A stretch of DNA of 64,000 nt from an uncultured Spirochaetia bacterium. GTDB lineage: Bacteria > Spirochaetota > Spirochaetia > SZUA-6 > Bin103. The stretch is taken from contig CATQHW010000002.1 in NCBI GenBank assembly GCA_958296075.1, positions 310,001 through 374,000 on the forward strand. Direction: 5' to 3'. The notes beneath the pieces were generated by a model that searched no databases, was not told the DNA's origin, and worked only from the letters and a program-made list of their open reading frames with translations. How positions within the stretch are numbered: the first letter of the stretch is position 1; each line of letters begins with the position of its first letter. Positions 46,734 to 58,649 of the stretch are shown one piece after another. Position numbers and translations under genes: made by a program.

Positions 46734-46794
46734 TCCATCCGGACACGAGCTTTTCGGATATCCGGCGCGTCCAGGACCGGCTTGTCGGACGCGC

Positions 46795-50343
<3,549 letters not shown>

Positions 50344-50388
50344 GCCAGCGATGATAGAGCGGACCTCGCTCGGCCGTGTGACCTCACG

Positions 50389-51630
50389 TCACAGCACCTT
50401 CCACCAGGGGGCCGCGAGTACGTCGGGCGCCAGCCATTCGAGCGCGGGGCCGGTGTGCAGCAGCAGTCCGGCGCGTGCCTGCTCGCCATATTCCGCCCGG
50501 AAGGTGCGCAGATGCGCCGCAGCGCCGAGGCGCGGGCGGCTGGTCGCCTTGACCTCGACCGGCAGCAGACGATCGCCGGTCTCGATCACGAAATCGACCT
50601 CCTCGCCGCTTGCGGTCCGCCAATAGAGTATCTCGGCGCGGTCGAGCCGCGCGTCCCGCCAGGCCAGCAGATCCTGCAGCACCAGGTTTTCCAGATACGC
50701 TCCGGGGACCTCGCCGGAGCCGGTCACGTGCAGCGCCATCCCGGTATCTGCCCAGTAGAGCCGGGGTGCCTTGATCAGCCGCCTGGTGCGGTTCACCGCG
50801 TAGGCGGGTACCCGCACCAGGAGATAGGAGGTCTCGAGCAGGTTGAGATAGCGGTGGACGGTCGGCTGCGGCAACGCGGTGTCGCGCCCCAGTTCAGTCT
50901 GGTTGACGAGCTGACCGAGGCGCAGGGCGGCGGCACGCACCAGACGCCGGAAGTCAGGCAGCGCTGCGATGGAAGCGAGCGACTGCAGGTCGCGTTCGAG
51001 ATAGGTGGTCACGTAGCCGTCGAACCACACCGCCCGCTCGCGGGAGGTCTCCATGCGCAGGGCCGGAATGGGAAAGCCGCCGCGGCGGGCAAGGTCCCGC
51101 CAATCTTGCGGCTCGCCGGGCTGCGCCGCCACCAGGTCGAGCCAATCCCGGTCAGGCGCTCCGAGCAACTCTTCCCAGATGCCGCAGCGTCCGAGTCCCC
51201 GCAGTTCGCGCCGCGTCATCGGCCACAGAGTCAGATAGCTCGCACGGCCGGCGAGCGACTCCGATACCCGGCGCATGAGGAGCAGGTTCGCCGAGCCGCT
51301 GAGCAGGAACTGCCCCGGCCGGCGCCGGCGATCGATGGCCCGCTTGATGGCCATCAGCAGATCGGGGGCGCGCTGCACCTCGTCCAGAGTGACCGGCTCG
51401 TCGCCGCCCACGAGAGCCTCCGGGTCACGCCGCGCGGCGTCCAGCACGTCCATGTCGTCCAGCGACAGGAACCGTCGCCGGCCCGGCGTGAGTTCCTGCG
51501 CCAGCGTGCTCTTGCCGGTCTGTCGCGCTCCGGTCACTACCACCGCGGGCATCACGCTCAGGCGGTCGCGCAGGCTGCCTGCGACGTGGCGGGGACGCGT
51601 ATCAGCATTCACGGCGTGAATGATAGTCAT
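50389..51630 (-). CDS. AAA_14 ATPase with DUF4143 domain
   Basis: A 413-residue protein. Walker A TGARQTGKSTLAQ, Walker B-like VTLDEVQRAPDLL, then SGSANLLLMRRVSESLAGR and the C-terminal DUF4143 part with SGEEVDFVIETGDRLLPVEVKA (Asp...E-x-K, nuclease-like). The family is very widespread and often amplified; its role is not settled. The start codon lies inside a palindrome (51607-51646). The stop is 46 bases before the helicase start, so the two could be cotranscribed. Confidence 0.8.
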   Translation of the reverse strand: MTIIHAVNADTRPRHVAGSLRDRLSVMPAVVVTGARQTGKSTLAQELTPGRRRFLSLDDMDVLDAARRDPEALVGGDEPVTLDEVQRAPDLLMAIKRAIDRRRRPGQFLLSGSANLLLMRRVSESLAGRASYLTLWPMTRRELRGLGRCGIWEELLGAPDRDWLDLVAAQPGEPQDWRDLARRGGFPIPALRMETSRERAVWFDGYVTTYLERDLQSLASIAALPDFRRLVRAAALRLGQLVNQTELGRDTALPQPTVHRYLNLLETSYLLVRVPAYAVNRTRRLIKAPRLYWADTGMALHVTGSGEVPGAYLENLVLQDLLAWRDARLDRAEILYWRTASGEEVDFVIETGDRLLPVEVKATSRPRLGAAAHLRTFRAEYGEQARAGLLLHTGPALEWLAPDVLAAPWWKVL

Positions 51631-51646
51631 TCACGGCATGAATGAC
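51607..51646. promoter_or_regulatory. Nested palindromes over the start of the AAA_14-DUF4143 gene
   Basis: Two overlapping perfect inverted repeats: attcac-ggc-gtgaat and gtgaatga-tag-tcattcac, followed by a near copy with gcatgaatga. The start codon (complement of 51628-51630) lies within them. This is a likely operator or translational control site; alternatively the target of the protein itself. Confidence 0.6.
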
Positions 51647-51683
51647 TATCAGATGTCGGTGCGGTCGTGCAGGCGGTGGGCCG

Positions 51684-53231
51684 TCAGCCGTCGGCCACCT
51701 CGAACGCCGTCACGTTGCGCGTCTCGCGGCTGAACTCCACGCCGATCAGGTGAATCGGTTCGCCCCTGCCCCGGTACTTGTCGGCGTAGCCCCGTGCCTG
51801 CAACTGTGCCAGCGCAGATCCCGGCGGCGCCGTCTCCACCACCTTGAACTCGAACAGGTACACGTGGCCCCCGGTCCGCACCGCCATGTCGAGCCGCCCG
51901 CGGCCGCTCGATTCCTCTACCACGATGTCGTACCCCAGCGCCGCGAAATAGGAATAGAACACACTCGCGTAGTATCCCTCGTAGCGCGCGATGTCGTTGT
52001 TCGTATGCCACTCGTAGGGAATGCTCGCGAAGCAGGCGTGGAACAGCTTCTGCAGGCCGGCGCAGTCGTTCGCTTTCAGCAGGCGCGCCAGGCGGATGCT
52101 GTGCGCGGTCTGCCGCTCGGCGTCCTGCACCAGGCGGCGCAGCAGAACCCGGTTCAGGCTCTGCCGCACTTCCCGGTTCGGATAGCCGAGCCGATACAGC
52201 GGCATGCCGCCCAGCTCCTCCTCCCCCGTGATCGTCAGGTAGCCGGTCTGGAACAGCAACGCCTCCGTGCCGATGCGCTCCACGTCGAACGCCGACAGCA
52301 GGTCCTCCGTGCCTACCATTTCTTCCAGCGACACCGAGGAGACCCGCCGCTCGAACAGCGTGTCGACCAGGAACGCCGGCGTTCCGGTCTCGAACCAATG
52401 GGCGGCGAACTTGCGGCGGCGCAGCAGCAGCAGCACGTCGAAGGGGTTGTAGACCGTTTCGTCGCCCAGCCAGCTATAGCCGTTGTACCAGTCGCGCACT
52501 CGCTCCCGGTCCAGTCCGTCGAGCTCCGGCGCGAACACCGTGTCCAGGTCCCCTTCGGTGTAGCCGCAGATCGACGAGTAGGCCGCATCCAGCGTGATGT
52601 CGGTGAGGTTGTTCAAGTCGGAGAACAGGCTCACCTTGGAAAACTTGCTCACACCCGTCAGGAACGTGAACCGTACGTGCGCGTCGCTCGACTTGATCAC
52701 GGCGTACACGCCGCGCAGGTAGTCGCGGTTGGCGCGGGCCACTGCCGGCGTCTCCAGCGCGTCCAGGATCGGCTTGTCGTATTCGTCCACCAGCACTGCG
52801 ACCGGCTGCCCGCGGCGTTCGTGCAGCGACCTGATCAGATAGCCGAACCGCTCCGGCGCCGTGTCGTAGCGGGGGCGCACGCCGGCCGCCTGCTCCAGGC
52901 CGTCCAACTGCGCGGCCAGGTTGGCATGCAGCTTGCCCGGTTCCCCAAAGTGCCCGCTGCCGAAATCGAGCCGCACCACCGGGTGGCGCACCGACCACTC
53001 CCAGCCGGCGTGGATGCGGAGCCCCGCGAACAACGGTTCGTTGCCTTCGAACAGCTCCTTCAGCGTGTCCAGGAACAGGCTCTTGCCGAACCGCCGCGGC
53101 CGCGACAGGAAGTAGTGGGTGCCTTCGTCGAGCAGGCGTTCGATGTAGGCGGTCTTGTCCACGTAGTAGCAGTTCTGCTCGCGCAGCTTGCGGAAGGTCT
53201 GTAGGCCGATCGGCAGCCGGCGCTTGGCCAT
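51684..53231 (-). CDS. AAA-ATPase-like / PD-(D/E)XK (DUF1703 family) protein
   Basis: A 515-residue protein of the family with an N-terminal AAA-ATPase-like and a C-terminal PDDEXK_9 domain. MAKRRLPIGLQTFRKLREQNCYYVDKT is the standard opening; Walker A is SRPRRFGKSLFLDTL, Walker B is VAVLVDEYDKPIL; GRLDMAVRTGGHVYLFEFKVV carries Asp...E-x-K. This is a different family from the three MRFFNT-type paralogs. Such genes are often present in dozens per genome in Bacteroidota and Spirochaetota. Role unknown. Confidence 0.85.
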   Translation of the reverse strand: MAKRRLPIGLQTFRKLREQNCYYVDKTAYIERLLDEGTHYFLSRPRRFGKSLFLDTLKELFEGNEPLFAGLRIHAGWEWSVRHPVVRLDFGSGHFGEPGKLHANLAAQLDGLEQAAGVRPRYDTAPERFGYLIRSLHERRGQPVAVLVDEYDKPILDALETPAVARANRDYLRGVYAVIKSSDAHVRFTFLTGVSKFSKVSLFSDLNNLTDITLDAAYSSICGYTEGDLDTVFAPELDGLDRERVRDWYNGYSWLGDETVYNPFDVLLLLRRRKFAAHWFETGTPAFLVDTLFERRVSSVSLEEMVGTEDLLSAFDVERIGTEALLFQTGYLTITGEEELGGMPLYRLGYPNREVRQSLNRVLLRRLVQDAERQTAHSIRLARLLKANDCAGLQKLFHACFASIPYEWHTNNDIARYEGYYASVFYSYFAALGYDIVVEESSGRGRLDMAVRTGGHVYLFEFKVVETAPPGSALAQLQARGYADKYRGRGEPIHLIGVEFSRETRNVTAFEVADG

Positions 53232-53339
53232 CGGCTCATCCTACCCGGTAGCCGCGCCGCGAGCAGAGGACCCCGCGGGATCGACGAGCAGACCTACCGC
53301 GGGCTCAAAGGCGACATAATCCAAGGTCCTGTTGGAAAG

Positions 53340-53368
53340 GTGACGCACCCGGCCGCTGAGTGTACTAT
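53340..53368 (+). promoter_or_regulatory. Putative promoter of the GLUG-repeat gene
   Basis: GTGACG (53340-53345), 17-base spacer, TACTAT (53363-53368). AGGAG at 53401-53405 is the ribosome site for the ATG at 53412. Confidence 0.4.
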
Positions 53369-53411
53369 TCGCTCGCCTCGCGTGCATGATACCGGGATAC
53401 AGGAGTAACGA

Positions 53412-55286
53412 ATGAAGATGAGAACGGTTCCCATCAGATACGCTTTCCCGACGATGCTGGCTTGGCTGCTGCTGGCGGCGGGGACCGCGAGCGCGCAGGC
53501 GAACGACTACGACGTGGACGACGACGGGCTCATCGACATCTCCGTGCTGGAGCAGTTGGACGCGGTCCGGTGGGACCTGGACGGCAACGGCGCGGCGGAC
53601 GCCCCGGGCGACTCTGACGCCTACCGGGCGGCGTTCCCGGACGCCGGCTCGGGGATGGGTTGCCCGGACAGTGGGTGCATCGGGTACGAGTTGGCGCGCA
53701 GCCTGGACTTCGACGACGGCGGCAGCTATGCGTCCGGGGTGGTGAGCACGGAATGGACGCAGGGGAGCGGCTGGCTGCCGATCGGTGGGCCCAAGACGCC
53801 GTTCGCCGGCGTGTTCGACGGTGCGGGCGGCGTGATCGCCCACCTGTTCATGGACCGCCCGGGAATAGTCCAGGCCGGCTTGTTCGGCGACCAGTCGGGC
53901 ACGGTGCGCGCGCTCGGGGTGGTGGACGCCCGGATCAGGGGCGGGCCGAGCATCGGCGCGCTGGTCGGCGCCAACTACGGAACCGTCAGCGCATGTTACG
54001 CCACCGGCGAGGTGGCCGGCGCCCGCGATTCCAGCGGGCTGGTCGGGGCGAACTATGGTGCGATCAGCGACAGTTACGCCGCGGTCGCCGTGTCGGGCGT
54101 GAATGTCAACGGCGGGCTGGTAGGAACGAACTACGGCGCCGGCGAAGTCAGCGCAAGTTACGCCACCGGAGACGTGACCGGTTCCCGCGTTGCCGGCGGG
54201 CTGGTGGGGCTCAACTTCGGCCGCATCAGCGACAGCTACACTACCGGCAGGACGGCGGCCAGCGACGTCGTGGGCGGACTGGTCGGACTCAATCAGGGGA
54301 CGATCGACGACAGCTACATGGCCGGCGAAGTCTTGGGAGAACGGGATGACGTCGGCGGAGTGGCGGGGGTCAACCACCTCAGCATCAGCGGCAGCTACGC
54401 TTCGGGCAGCGTGTCGGGCAGGCATCGCGTCGGCGGAGTGGCCGGGGTCAACCGCGGTGCGATCAGCGACAGTTACGCCACGGCCGAGGTGTATGGCGAG
54501 ATCGGCGGCGGCGGGCTGGCCGGCTGGAACGACGGCACGATCATCTCCAGTCACGCCACGGGCGCCATTGGGGGAGCCGATAACAGCGGCGGGCTGGTCG
54601 GCAAGAACCACGGCGCGATCAGCCTGAGCTACGCCACCGGCGACGTGGTGGCCGACCATCGCGTCGGCGGGCTCGTCGGGGACAACAGCCCCGGCGGCAC
54701 GATCAGCCTGAGCTACGCTACCGGCGACGTGGTGGGCCAGGACGACGGCGGCGGCCTGGTCGGGGAGAACCGGGGCGTGATCAGCGCGAGCTACGCTACC
54801 GGCGACGTGTCCGGTTCCCGCGACACCGGCGGGCTGGTCGGCGAGAATCTCCAGGACAGCCATGGCGTCGGCGCGATCAGGTCGAGCTACGCCCGCGGCA
54901 AGGTGGCCGGCAAGTTCGGCGCCGGCGGGCTGGTCGGCTGGAACAACGGCACGATCAGCACGAGCTACGCTTCGGGGAAGGTCACCGGCGACAGGGACCT
55001 GGGCGGACTGGCCGGAGAGAACGAACGGAGCGACGCCATCAGCGCGAGTTACTGGGATGTCGAAGCCACCGGCCAGGCGATGGGCGTGGGATTCGGGGAC
55101 TCCGCCGGCGGCCGCGGCAAGACCACCGCCGATTTGCAGTCGCCCACGGGCTACGGCGGCATGTACGCTTCGTGGAACCGTTTTGGGGACCACTGGGACT
55201 TCGGATATTCCAACCGCTATCCGCGGTTGAAGGCGGACCTGGACGGCGACGGAACGGCGACCGCAGAGGAGTTCGGAAGTCAGTAG
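53412..55286 (+). CDS. Exported GLUG-repeat protein
   Basis: A 624-residue protein. The signal peptide ends LLLAAGTASAQA. Then comes DYDVDDDGLIDISVLEQLDAVRWDLDGNG, an Asp-rich, probably calcium-binding segment with the opening typical of GLUG proteins. From about residue 170 to 560 there are some fifteen repeats of about 25 residues of the type GGLVGxNxGxISxSYATGDV, a right-handed beta-helix pattern. It ends RYPRLKADLDGDGTATAEEFG, another Asp-rich loop. It is likely a surface or secreted adhesin. No sortase or autotransporter domain is seen. Confidence 0.85.
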   Translation: MKMRTVPIRYAFPTMLAWLLLAAGTASAQANDYDVDDDGLIDISVLEQLDAVRWDLDGNGAADAPGDSDAYRAAFPDAGSGMGCPDSGCIGYELARSLDFDDGGSYASGVVSTEWTQGSGWLPIGGPKTPFAGVFDGAGGVIAHLFMDRPGIVQAGLFGDQSGTVRALGVVDARIRGGPSIGALVGANYGTVSACYATGEVAGARDSSGLVGANYGAISDSYAAVAVSGVNVNGGLVGTNYGAGEVSASYATGDVTGSRVAGGLVGLNFGRISDSYTTGRTAASDVVGGLVGLNQGTIDDSYMAGEVLGERDDVGGVAGVNHLSISGSYASGSVSGRHRVGGVAGVNRGAISDSYATAEVYGEIGGGGLAGWNDGTIISSHATGAIGGADNSGGLVGKNHGAISLSYATGDVVADHRVGGLVGDNSPGGTISLSYATGDVVGQDDGGGLVGENRGVISASYATGDVSGSRDTGGLVGENLQDSHGVGAIRSSYARGKVAGKFGAGGLVGWNNGTISTSYASGKVTGDRDLGGLAGENERSDAISASYWDVEATGQAMGVGFGDSAGGRGKTTADLQSPTGYGGMYASWNRFGDHWDFGYSNRYPRLKADLDGDGTATAEEFGSQ

Positions 55287-55297
55287 CCGCGCATCAG

Positions 55298-55322
55298 CCT
55301 CAGTGGCCGGCCGCCACCGAGG
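55298..55322. terminator. Hairpin between convergent genes, possible bidirectional terminator
   Basis: cctc-a-gtggc-cggcc-gccac-c-gagg forms a GC-rich stem with a small bulge, between the convergent GLUG gene and AAA paralog 3. There is no T-run on either side. Confidence 0.35.
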
Positions 55323-55339
55323 TCAGCTTCACGCCGCCG

Positions 55340-56932
55340 CTACATCCCCCACACGGTGATCGCCATGCCGGCCGCGCCTTCGGTACGGCGGAAGATCTTG
55401 TCGCTCCACGGCTTGCCGGCGGTGCGGTCGAAGATCACCAGATGGCCTTCGGCTGCGGCGCAACGATCCATGTAGGCGCGCGTTTGTTCCAGCCCCGTGC
55501 GGATCGTCTCATCCAGGCTGCCGCGCCGCAGCTTGCACTCGATCACCATCCGGCGCGCGCGGCCCGGGGGCGCACCGGACGGCCACACGATCAGCAGGTC
55601 GGTCCGCATCCGTCCCAGCCCGTACTCGCGTTCCACCCGGCCGCCGGAGTTGACGACGCGCTGCAGGAACGCCTGCAGCAGCAACTGCGGGCCGGCCTCC
55701 CGGTACTGAAACCGCTCGATCCAGTGCTCGGAGTGCTCCCGAAAGAACCTCTGGAACGCGGCCAGCAGCTCGGCGAGCCGTAGATTGCCAGCCGCGTCCA
55801 GGTACCAGGCGGGATCGTGCGTGAGGCCGGCCTGCGTCGTCCAGGTGAGATCGCGCGGGATGACCTCGCGGTAGATCAGGTTGGCGATACGGATCGGGTC
55901 GTCGCGCGCCACCAGGCCCAGGTCGCGCACGTACTGCAGATCGTCGGGGCGCATCTCCGCGCTCGCCTGGCCGCCGCTCAGCACCGGCCCGATCACCCGC
56001 CGTACCCGCTCTTCCTGCAGCTTGTCGGTGAGCTGTTCGAGGTGGGTCTCACGGCGCCGGATGAGTTGCTCGCGGGCGGCCTGGAGGTCCTCGGCGGCGA
56101 GGTCGCGGCTGCGGTCGCGCCCGGCCTCGTTCCGAAAACCGGCTTGCTGGGCCAGGGCGTTCACCAGCCACGGCTGGCCGGCGGTCAGCTCCCACACCGC
56201 CTGTAGCGCGTCCTCGGCAAATCGCTGTCCTGTCGCGGCGGTGTGCTGGCCGAGCAGCGCGCGCACCTCGGCCTCCGAGAAGTCGCCGATGCGCAGCGAC
56301 TCGGCCTTGATGTTGAAGGCGCTGCCGCCGGTGACGATTGCCTGTTCGGCGGCGGAGTGGATGCGGTAATCGCGTACGTCACGCACTCCGCACAGGATGA
56401 CGCTCTGCGGGAAGCGGCGCGGGCGGTGCGCGTAGCCGGCGCGCAACTGCCTCAGCACGGCGATCAGCGTGTCGCCGACCAGCGCGTCGATCTCGTCGAT
56501 CAGCAGCACCAGGGGCGTGGGGTCCGCGGCCGCCCACCGCGCCAGCACCTGCCGCAGCACTCCCGCAGGTCCGGCGCGCTCCAGCAGCGCCGGCCACAGA
56601 CTGGCGGGCAACGGGTCGTCGAGCGTCGCCTCCGCCTCGATCTCCAGTTCGCTGAGGATGGCGCGCATCGCTTCCGCCCGGTTTTCGCGCGCCGCCTGGC
56701 CGGCCTCCACGTTGACGTAGACGCACCGGTACCGGCCGTGGACGCCGCCGTTCAGCAGATCGCGCAACGCCAGCAGTGCCGAAGTCTTGCCGGTCTGGCG
56801 CGGCGCGTGCAGCACGAAGTACCGCTTGTCGCCGATCAGGGCGAGGATCGCGCGCAGATCGATTCGTTCGAGCGGCGGCACGCAGTAGTGATCGGCGGCC
56901 ACCACCGGACCCGAAGTGTTGAAGAAGCGCAT
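55340..56932 (-). CDS. AAA ATPase with C-terminal PD-(D/E)XK nuclease-like domain (paralog 3 of 3)
   Basis: A 530-residue protein, MRFFNTSGPVVAADHYCVPPLERI, with Walker A APRQTGKTS, Walker B LVLLIDEIDALVGDTL and RTDLLIVW...MVIECK near the C-terminus, ending in ITVWGM. It is very like paralog 2 at 40617 (long runs of identical residues, such as GGRVEREYGLGRMRTDLLIVW) and more distant from paralog 1. The upstream stretch gtgagtgtcccccc is shared with paralog 2, so the duplication included the leader. It marks the right border of the island, next to the pyr operon. Confidence 0.75.
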   Translation of the reverse strand: MRFFNTSGPVVAADHYCVPPLERIDLRAILALIGDKRYFVLHAPRQTGKTSALLALRDLLNGGVHGRYRCVYVNVEAGQAARENRAEAMRAILSELEIEAEATLDDPLPASLWPALLERAGPAGVLRQVLARWAAADPTPLVLLIDEIDALVGDTLIAVLRQLRAGYAHRPRRFPQSVILCGVRDVRDYRIHSAAEQAIVTGGSAFNIKAESLRIGDFSEAEVRALLGQHTAATGQRFAEDALQAVWELTAGQPWLVNALAQQAGFRNEAGRDRSRDLAAEDLQAAREQLIRRRETHLEQLTDKLQEERVRRVIGPVLSGGQASAEMRPDDLQYVRDLGLVARDDPIRIANLIYREVIPRDLTWTTQAGLTHDPAWYLDAAGNLRLAELLAAFQRFFREHSEHWIERFQYREAGPQLLLQAFLQRVVNSGGRVEREYGLGRMRTDLLIVWPSGAPPGRARRMVIECKLRRGSLDETIRTGLEQTRAYMDRCAAAEGHLVIFDRTAGKPWSDKIFRRTEGAAGMAITVWGM

Positions 56933-57022
56933 CCTCCGTGAGTGTCCCCCCAGCGCGGCGCCCCATCAACCGAGGCCCCGCCGTCGGGCTCAGCACGGCG
57001 GCTCGGCGCGGGCACGGTCGGA

Positions 57023-57052
57023 TTGACGCCGGCCGCGCCCGGCGGCTACCCT
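57023..57052 (+). promoter_or_regulatory. Promoter of the pyr operon
   Basis: TTGACG (57023-57028), 18-base spacer, TACCCT (57047-57052). The predicted start near 57059 would place the PyrR site 12 bases into the leader. Confidence 0.55.
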
Positions 57053-57070
57053 GGGCACAGAACCTTTAAA

Positions 57071-57090
57071 TCGGGTCCTGTGAGGCCCGA
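57071..57090 (+). promoter_or_regulatory. PyrR-binding RNA hairpin in the pyr leader
   Basis: tcggg-tcctgtgagg-cccga: a 5-bp stem closing a loop that fits the PyrR-box consensus (ARUCCNGNGAGGYU) at nearly every position. PyrR with UMP or UTP bound would hold this hairpin and lower expression of the pyr genes. It lies 55 bases before the pyrR start. Confidence 0.8.
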
Positions 57091-57124
57091 AAGGGATGGC
57101 CCCATGCCGCACGCTCAGCGCCTT

Positions 57125-57140
57125 CCCGCCGGATGGCGGG
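57125..57140 (+). promoter_or_regulatory. Hairpin just before the pyrR start
   Basis: cccgcc-ggat-ggcggg, a perfect 6-bp GC stem ending 4 bases before the GTG. It would hide the ribosome site, so PyrR control here may act on translation or on a terminator-like structure formed with it. Confidence 0.55.
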
Positions 57141-57144
57141 TCCC

Positions 57145-57681
57145 GTGAGCCGGCGCGTCCTCGACGCCGGCCAGATACGACGCGCGATCGCCCGGATCGC
57201 CCATGAGATCATCGAATCGGCCGAAGACGACCTGCGCCTGATCGGCGTCCGCACCCGCGGCGTACCGATGGCCCAGCGGCTTGCGCGGGCCGTTCGGGAA
57301 GCCGGCGGCATCGACGTGCCCCTCGGCAGCCTGGACATCAACCTCTATCGCGACGACCTGACCACGGTGGCCGCGCAGCCGGTGGTGCGGCCCACGGAAC
57401 TGGGCTTTCCGATCGACGGCACCGTGGTGATCCTGGTCGACGACGTCCTCTACACCGGCCGGACCACCCGCGCCGCCATGGACGCGCTGGCCGACTTCGG
57501 CCGCCCCCGCAAGATCAAACTCGCCGTGCTGATCGACCGCGGCCATCGCGAGCTGCCGATCCGCGCCGACTACGTCGGCCGGAACATCCCCACCGCCCGC
57601 GCCGAGAAGATTCGCGTCCGCTTCACGGAGACCGATGGCGTCGATGACGTGCTGATCGAGCGCAAGGAATCCCCGGCGTGA
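57145..57681 (+). CDS. pyrR: Bifunctional pyr operon regulator / uracil phosphoribosyltransferase PyrR
   Basis: A 178-residue PRTase-fold RNA-binding regulator. VSRRVLDAGQIRRAIARIAHEI opens the family; LIGVRTRGVPMAQRLA and the PRPP loop VILVDDVLYTGRTTRAAMDAL are diagnostic, as are the late RADYVGRNIPT and VRF segments. It senses pyrimidine nucleotides and binds pyr leader RNA; its site is at 57071-57090. GTG 57145 is used; an in-frame ATG at 57133 lies in the hairpin loop. The stop overlaps the pyrB GTG. Confidence 0.93.
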   Translation: MSRRVLDAGQIRRAIARIAHEIIESAEDDLRLIGVRTRGVPMAQRLARAVREAGGIDVPLGSLDINLYRDDLTTVAAQPVVRPTELGFPIDGTVVILVDDVLYTGRTTRAAMDALADFGRPRKIKLAVLIDRGHRELPIRADYVGRNIPTARAEKIRVRFTETDGVDDVLIERKESPA

Positions 57682-58649
57682 CGCGCACCCGCCCCGCACC
57701 GGTCGTCGCTCCGGAGCGGCCGGCGGACAAGATCCGCTGGTCGCGCAAGGACCTGCTCGGCCTGCAGGAGCTGTCGCGCGGGGAGATCGAGTTGCTTCTC
57801 GACTCCACCGACTCGTTCAAGGAGGTCTCCGCGCGCGATGTCAAGAAGGTTCCGGCCCTGCAGGGCAAGACCATCGCCAACCTGTTCTTCGAATCCTCCA
57901 CCCGCACCCGTTCCAGTTTCGAGCTGGCCGCCAAGCGGCTGTCGGCCGACACGGTCAACCTGGACGGCTCGACCTCCAGCACGGAAAAGGGGGAGAGCCT
58001 GACCGATTCCGCCCGCGCCATCGAGGCGATGCAGATCGATACCGTGGTGGTGCGCCATCAAGCCTCGGGAGCGGCCAATCTGCTGGCGCGCGTCCTCGAT
58101 GCCGGCGTCGTCAACGCCGGCGACGGCGTGCACGAGCACCCTACGCAGGGGTTGCTGGACATCTATACGATCCGCGAACGGCGGCCGATCGAGGGGCTGC
58201 GCGTCTGCCTGATCGGCGACATCCTGCACTCGCGCGTGGCGCGCTCCAACATCTGGGGTCTGACCAAGCTGGGCGCGTCGGTGACCGTCTGCGGGCCGCC
58301 GACGCTGATTCCGGCCGGCATCGAGGAACTGGGCGTGGCGGTGAGCTACGACCTGGACGCGGTGATCGGCGATCAGGACGTGCTGAACATCCTGCGTATC
58401 CAGTTCGAGCGCCAGCACGGCGGCTACTTCCCGTCGATCCATGAATACGCGGTCGAATACGGCATTACCGTCGAGCGGCTGGCCGCCGCCGACCCCGACG
58501 TACTGGTGCTGCACCCCATGCCCATGCACCGCGGCGTGGAGATCGCCGCCGACGTGGCCGACGGCCCGCACTCGCTCATCCTGGATCAGGTGACCAACGG
58601 CGTCGCGGTGCGCATGGCCGTCCTCTTCCACACCTGCGTGGCTCGATGA
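57678..58649 (+). CDS. pyrB: Aspartate carbamoyltransferase catalytic subunit
   Basis: Second step of UMP synthesis. The carbamoyl phosphate site is FFESSTRTRSSFE, followed by STSSTEKGESLTDSA, HEHPTQGLLDIYTI and HPMPMHRGVEI. It has 323 residues. The start overlaps the pyrR stop and the end overlaps pyrC. No pyrI regulatory chain is present, in line with the PyrR-regulated class of pyr operons, which control by RNA rather than by allostery of ATCase. Confidence 0.95.
   Translation: MTRTRPAPVVAPERPADKIRWSRKDLLGLQELSRGEIELLLDSTDSFKEVSARDVKKVPALQGKTIANLFFESSTRTRSSFELAAKRLSADTVNLDGSTSSTEKGESLTDSARAIEAMQIDTVVVRHQASGAANLLARVLDAGVVNAGDGVHEHPTQGLLDIYTIRERRPIEGLRVCLIGDILHSRVARSNIWGLTKLGASVTVCGPPTLIPAGIEELGVAVSYDLDAVIGDQDVLNILRIQFERQHGGYFPSIHEYAVEYGITVERLAAADPDVLVLHPMPMHRGVEIAADVADGPHSLILDQVTNGVAVRMAVLFHTCVAR

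Noticed and set aside
53960..55060. Regularly spaced repeats as a possible CRISPR array
   Set aside because: The repeats are translated in one frame as GGLVGxNxGxIS units of a protein with a signal peptide, vary in sequence, and have no unique spacers.
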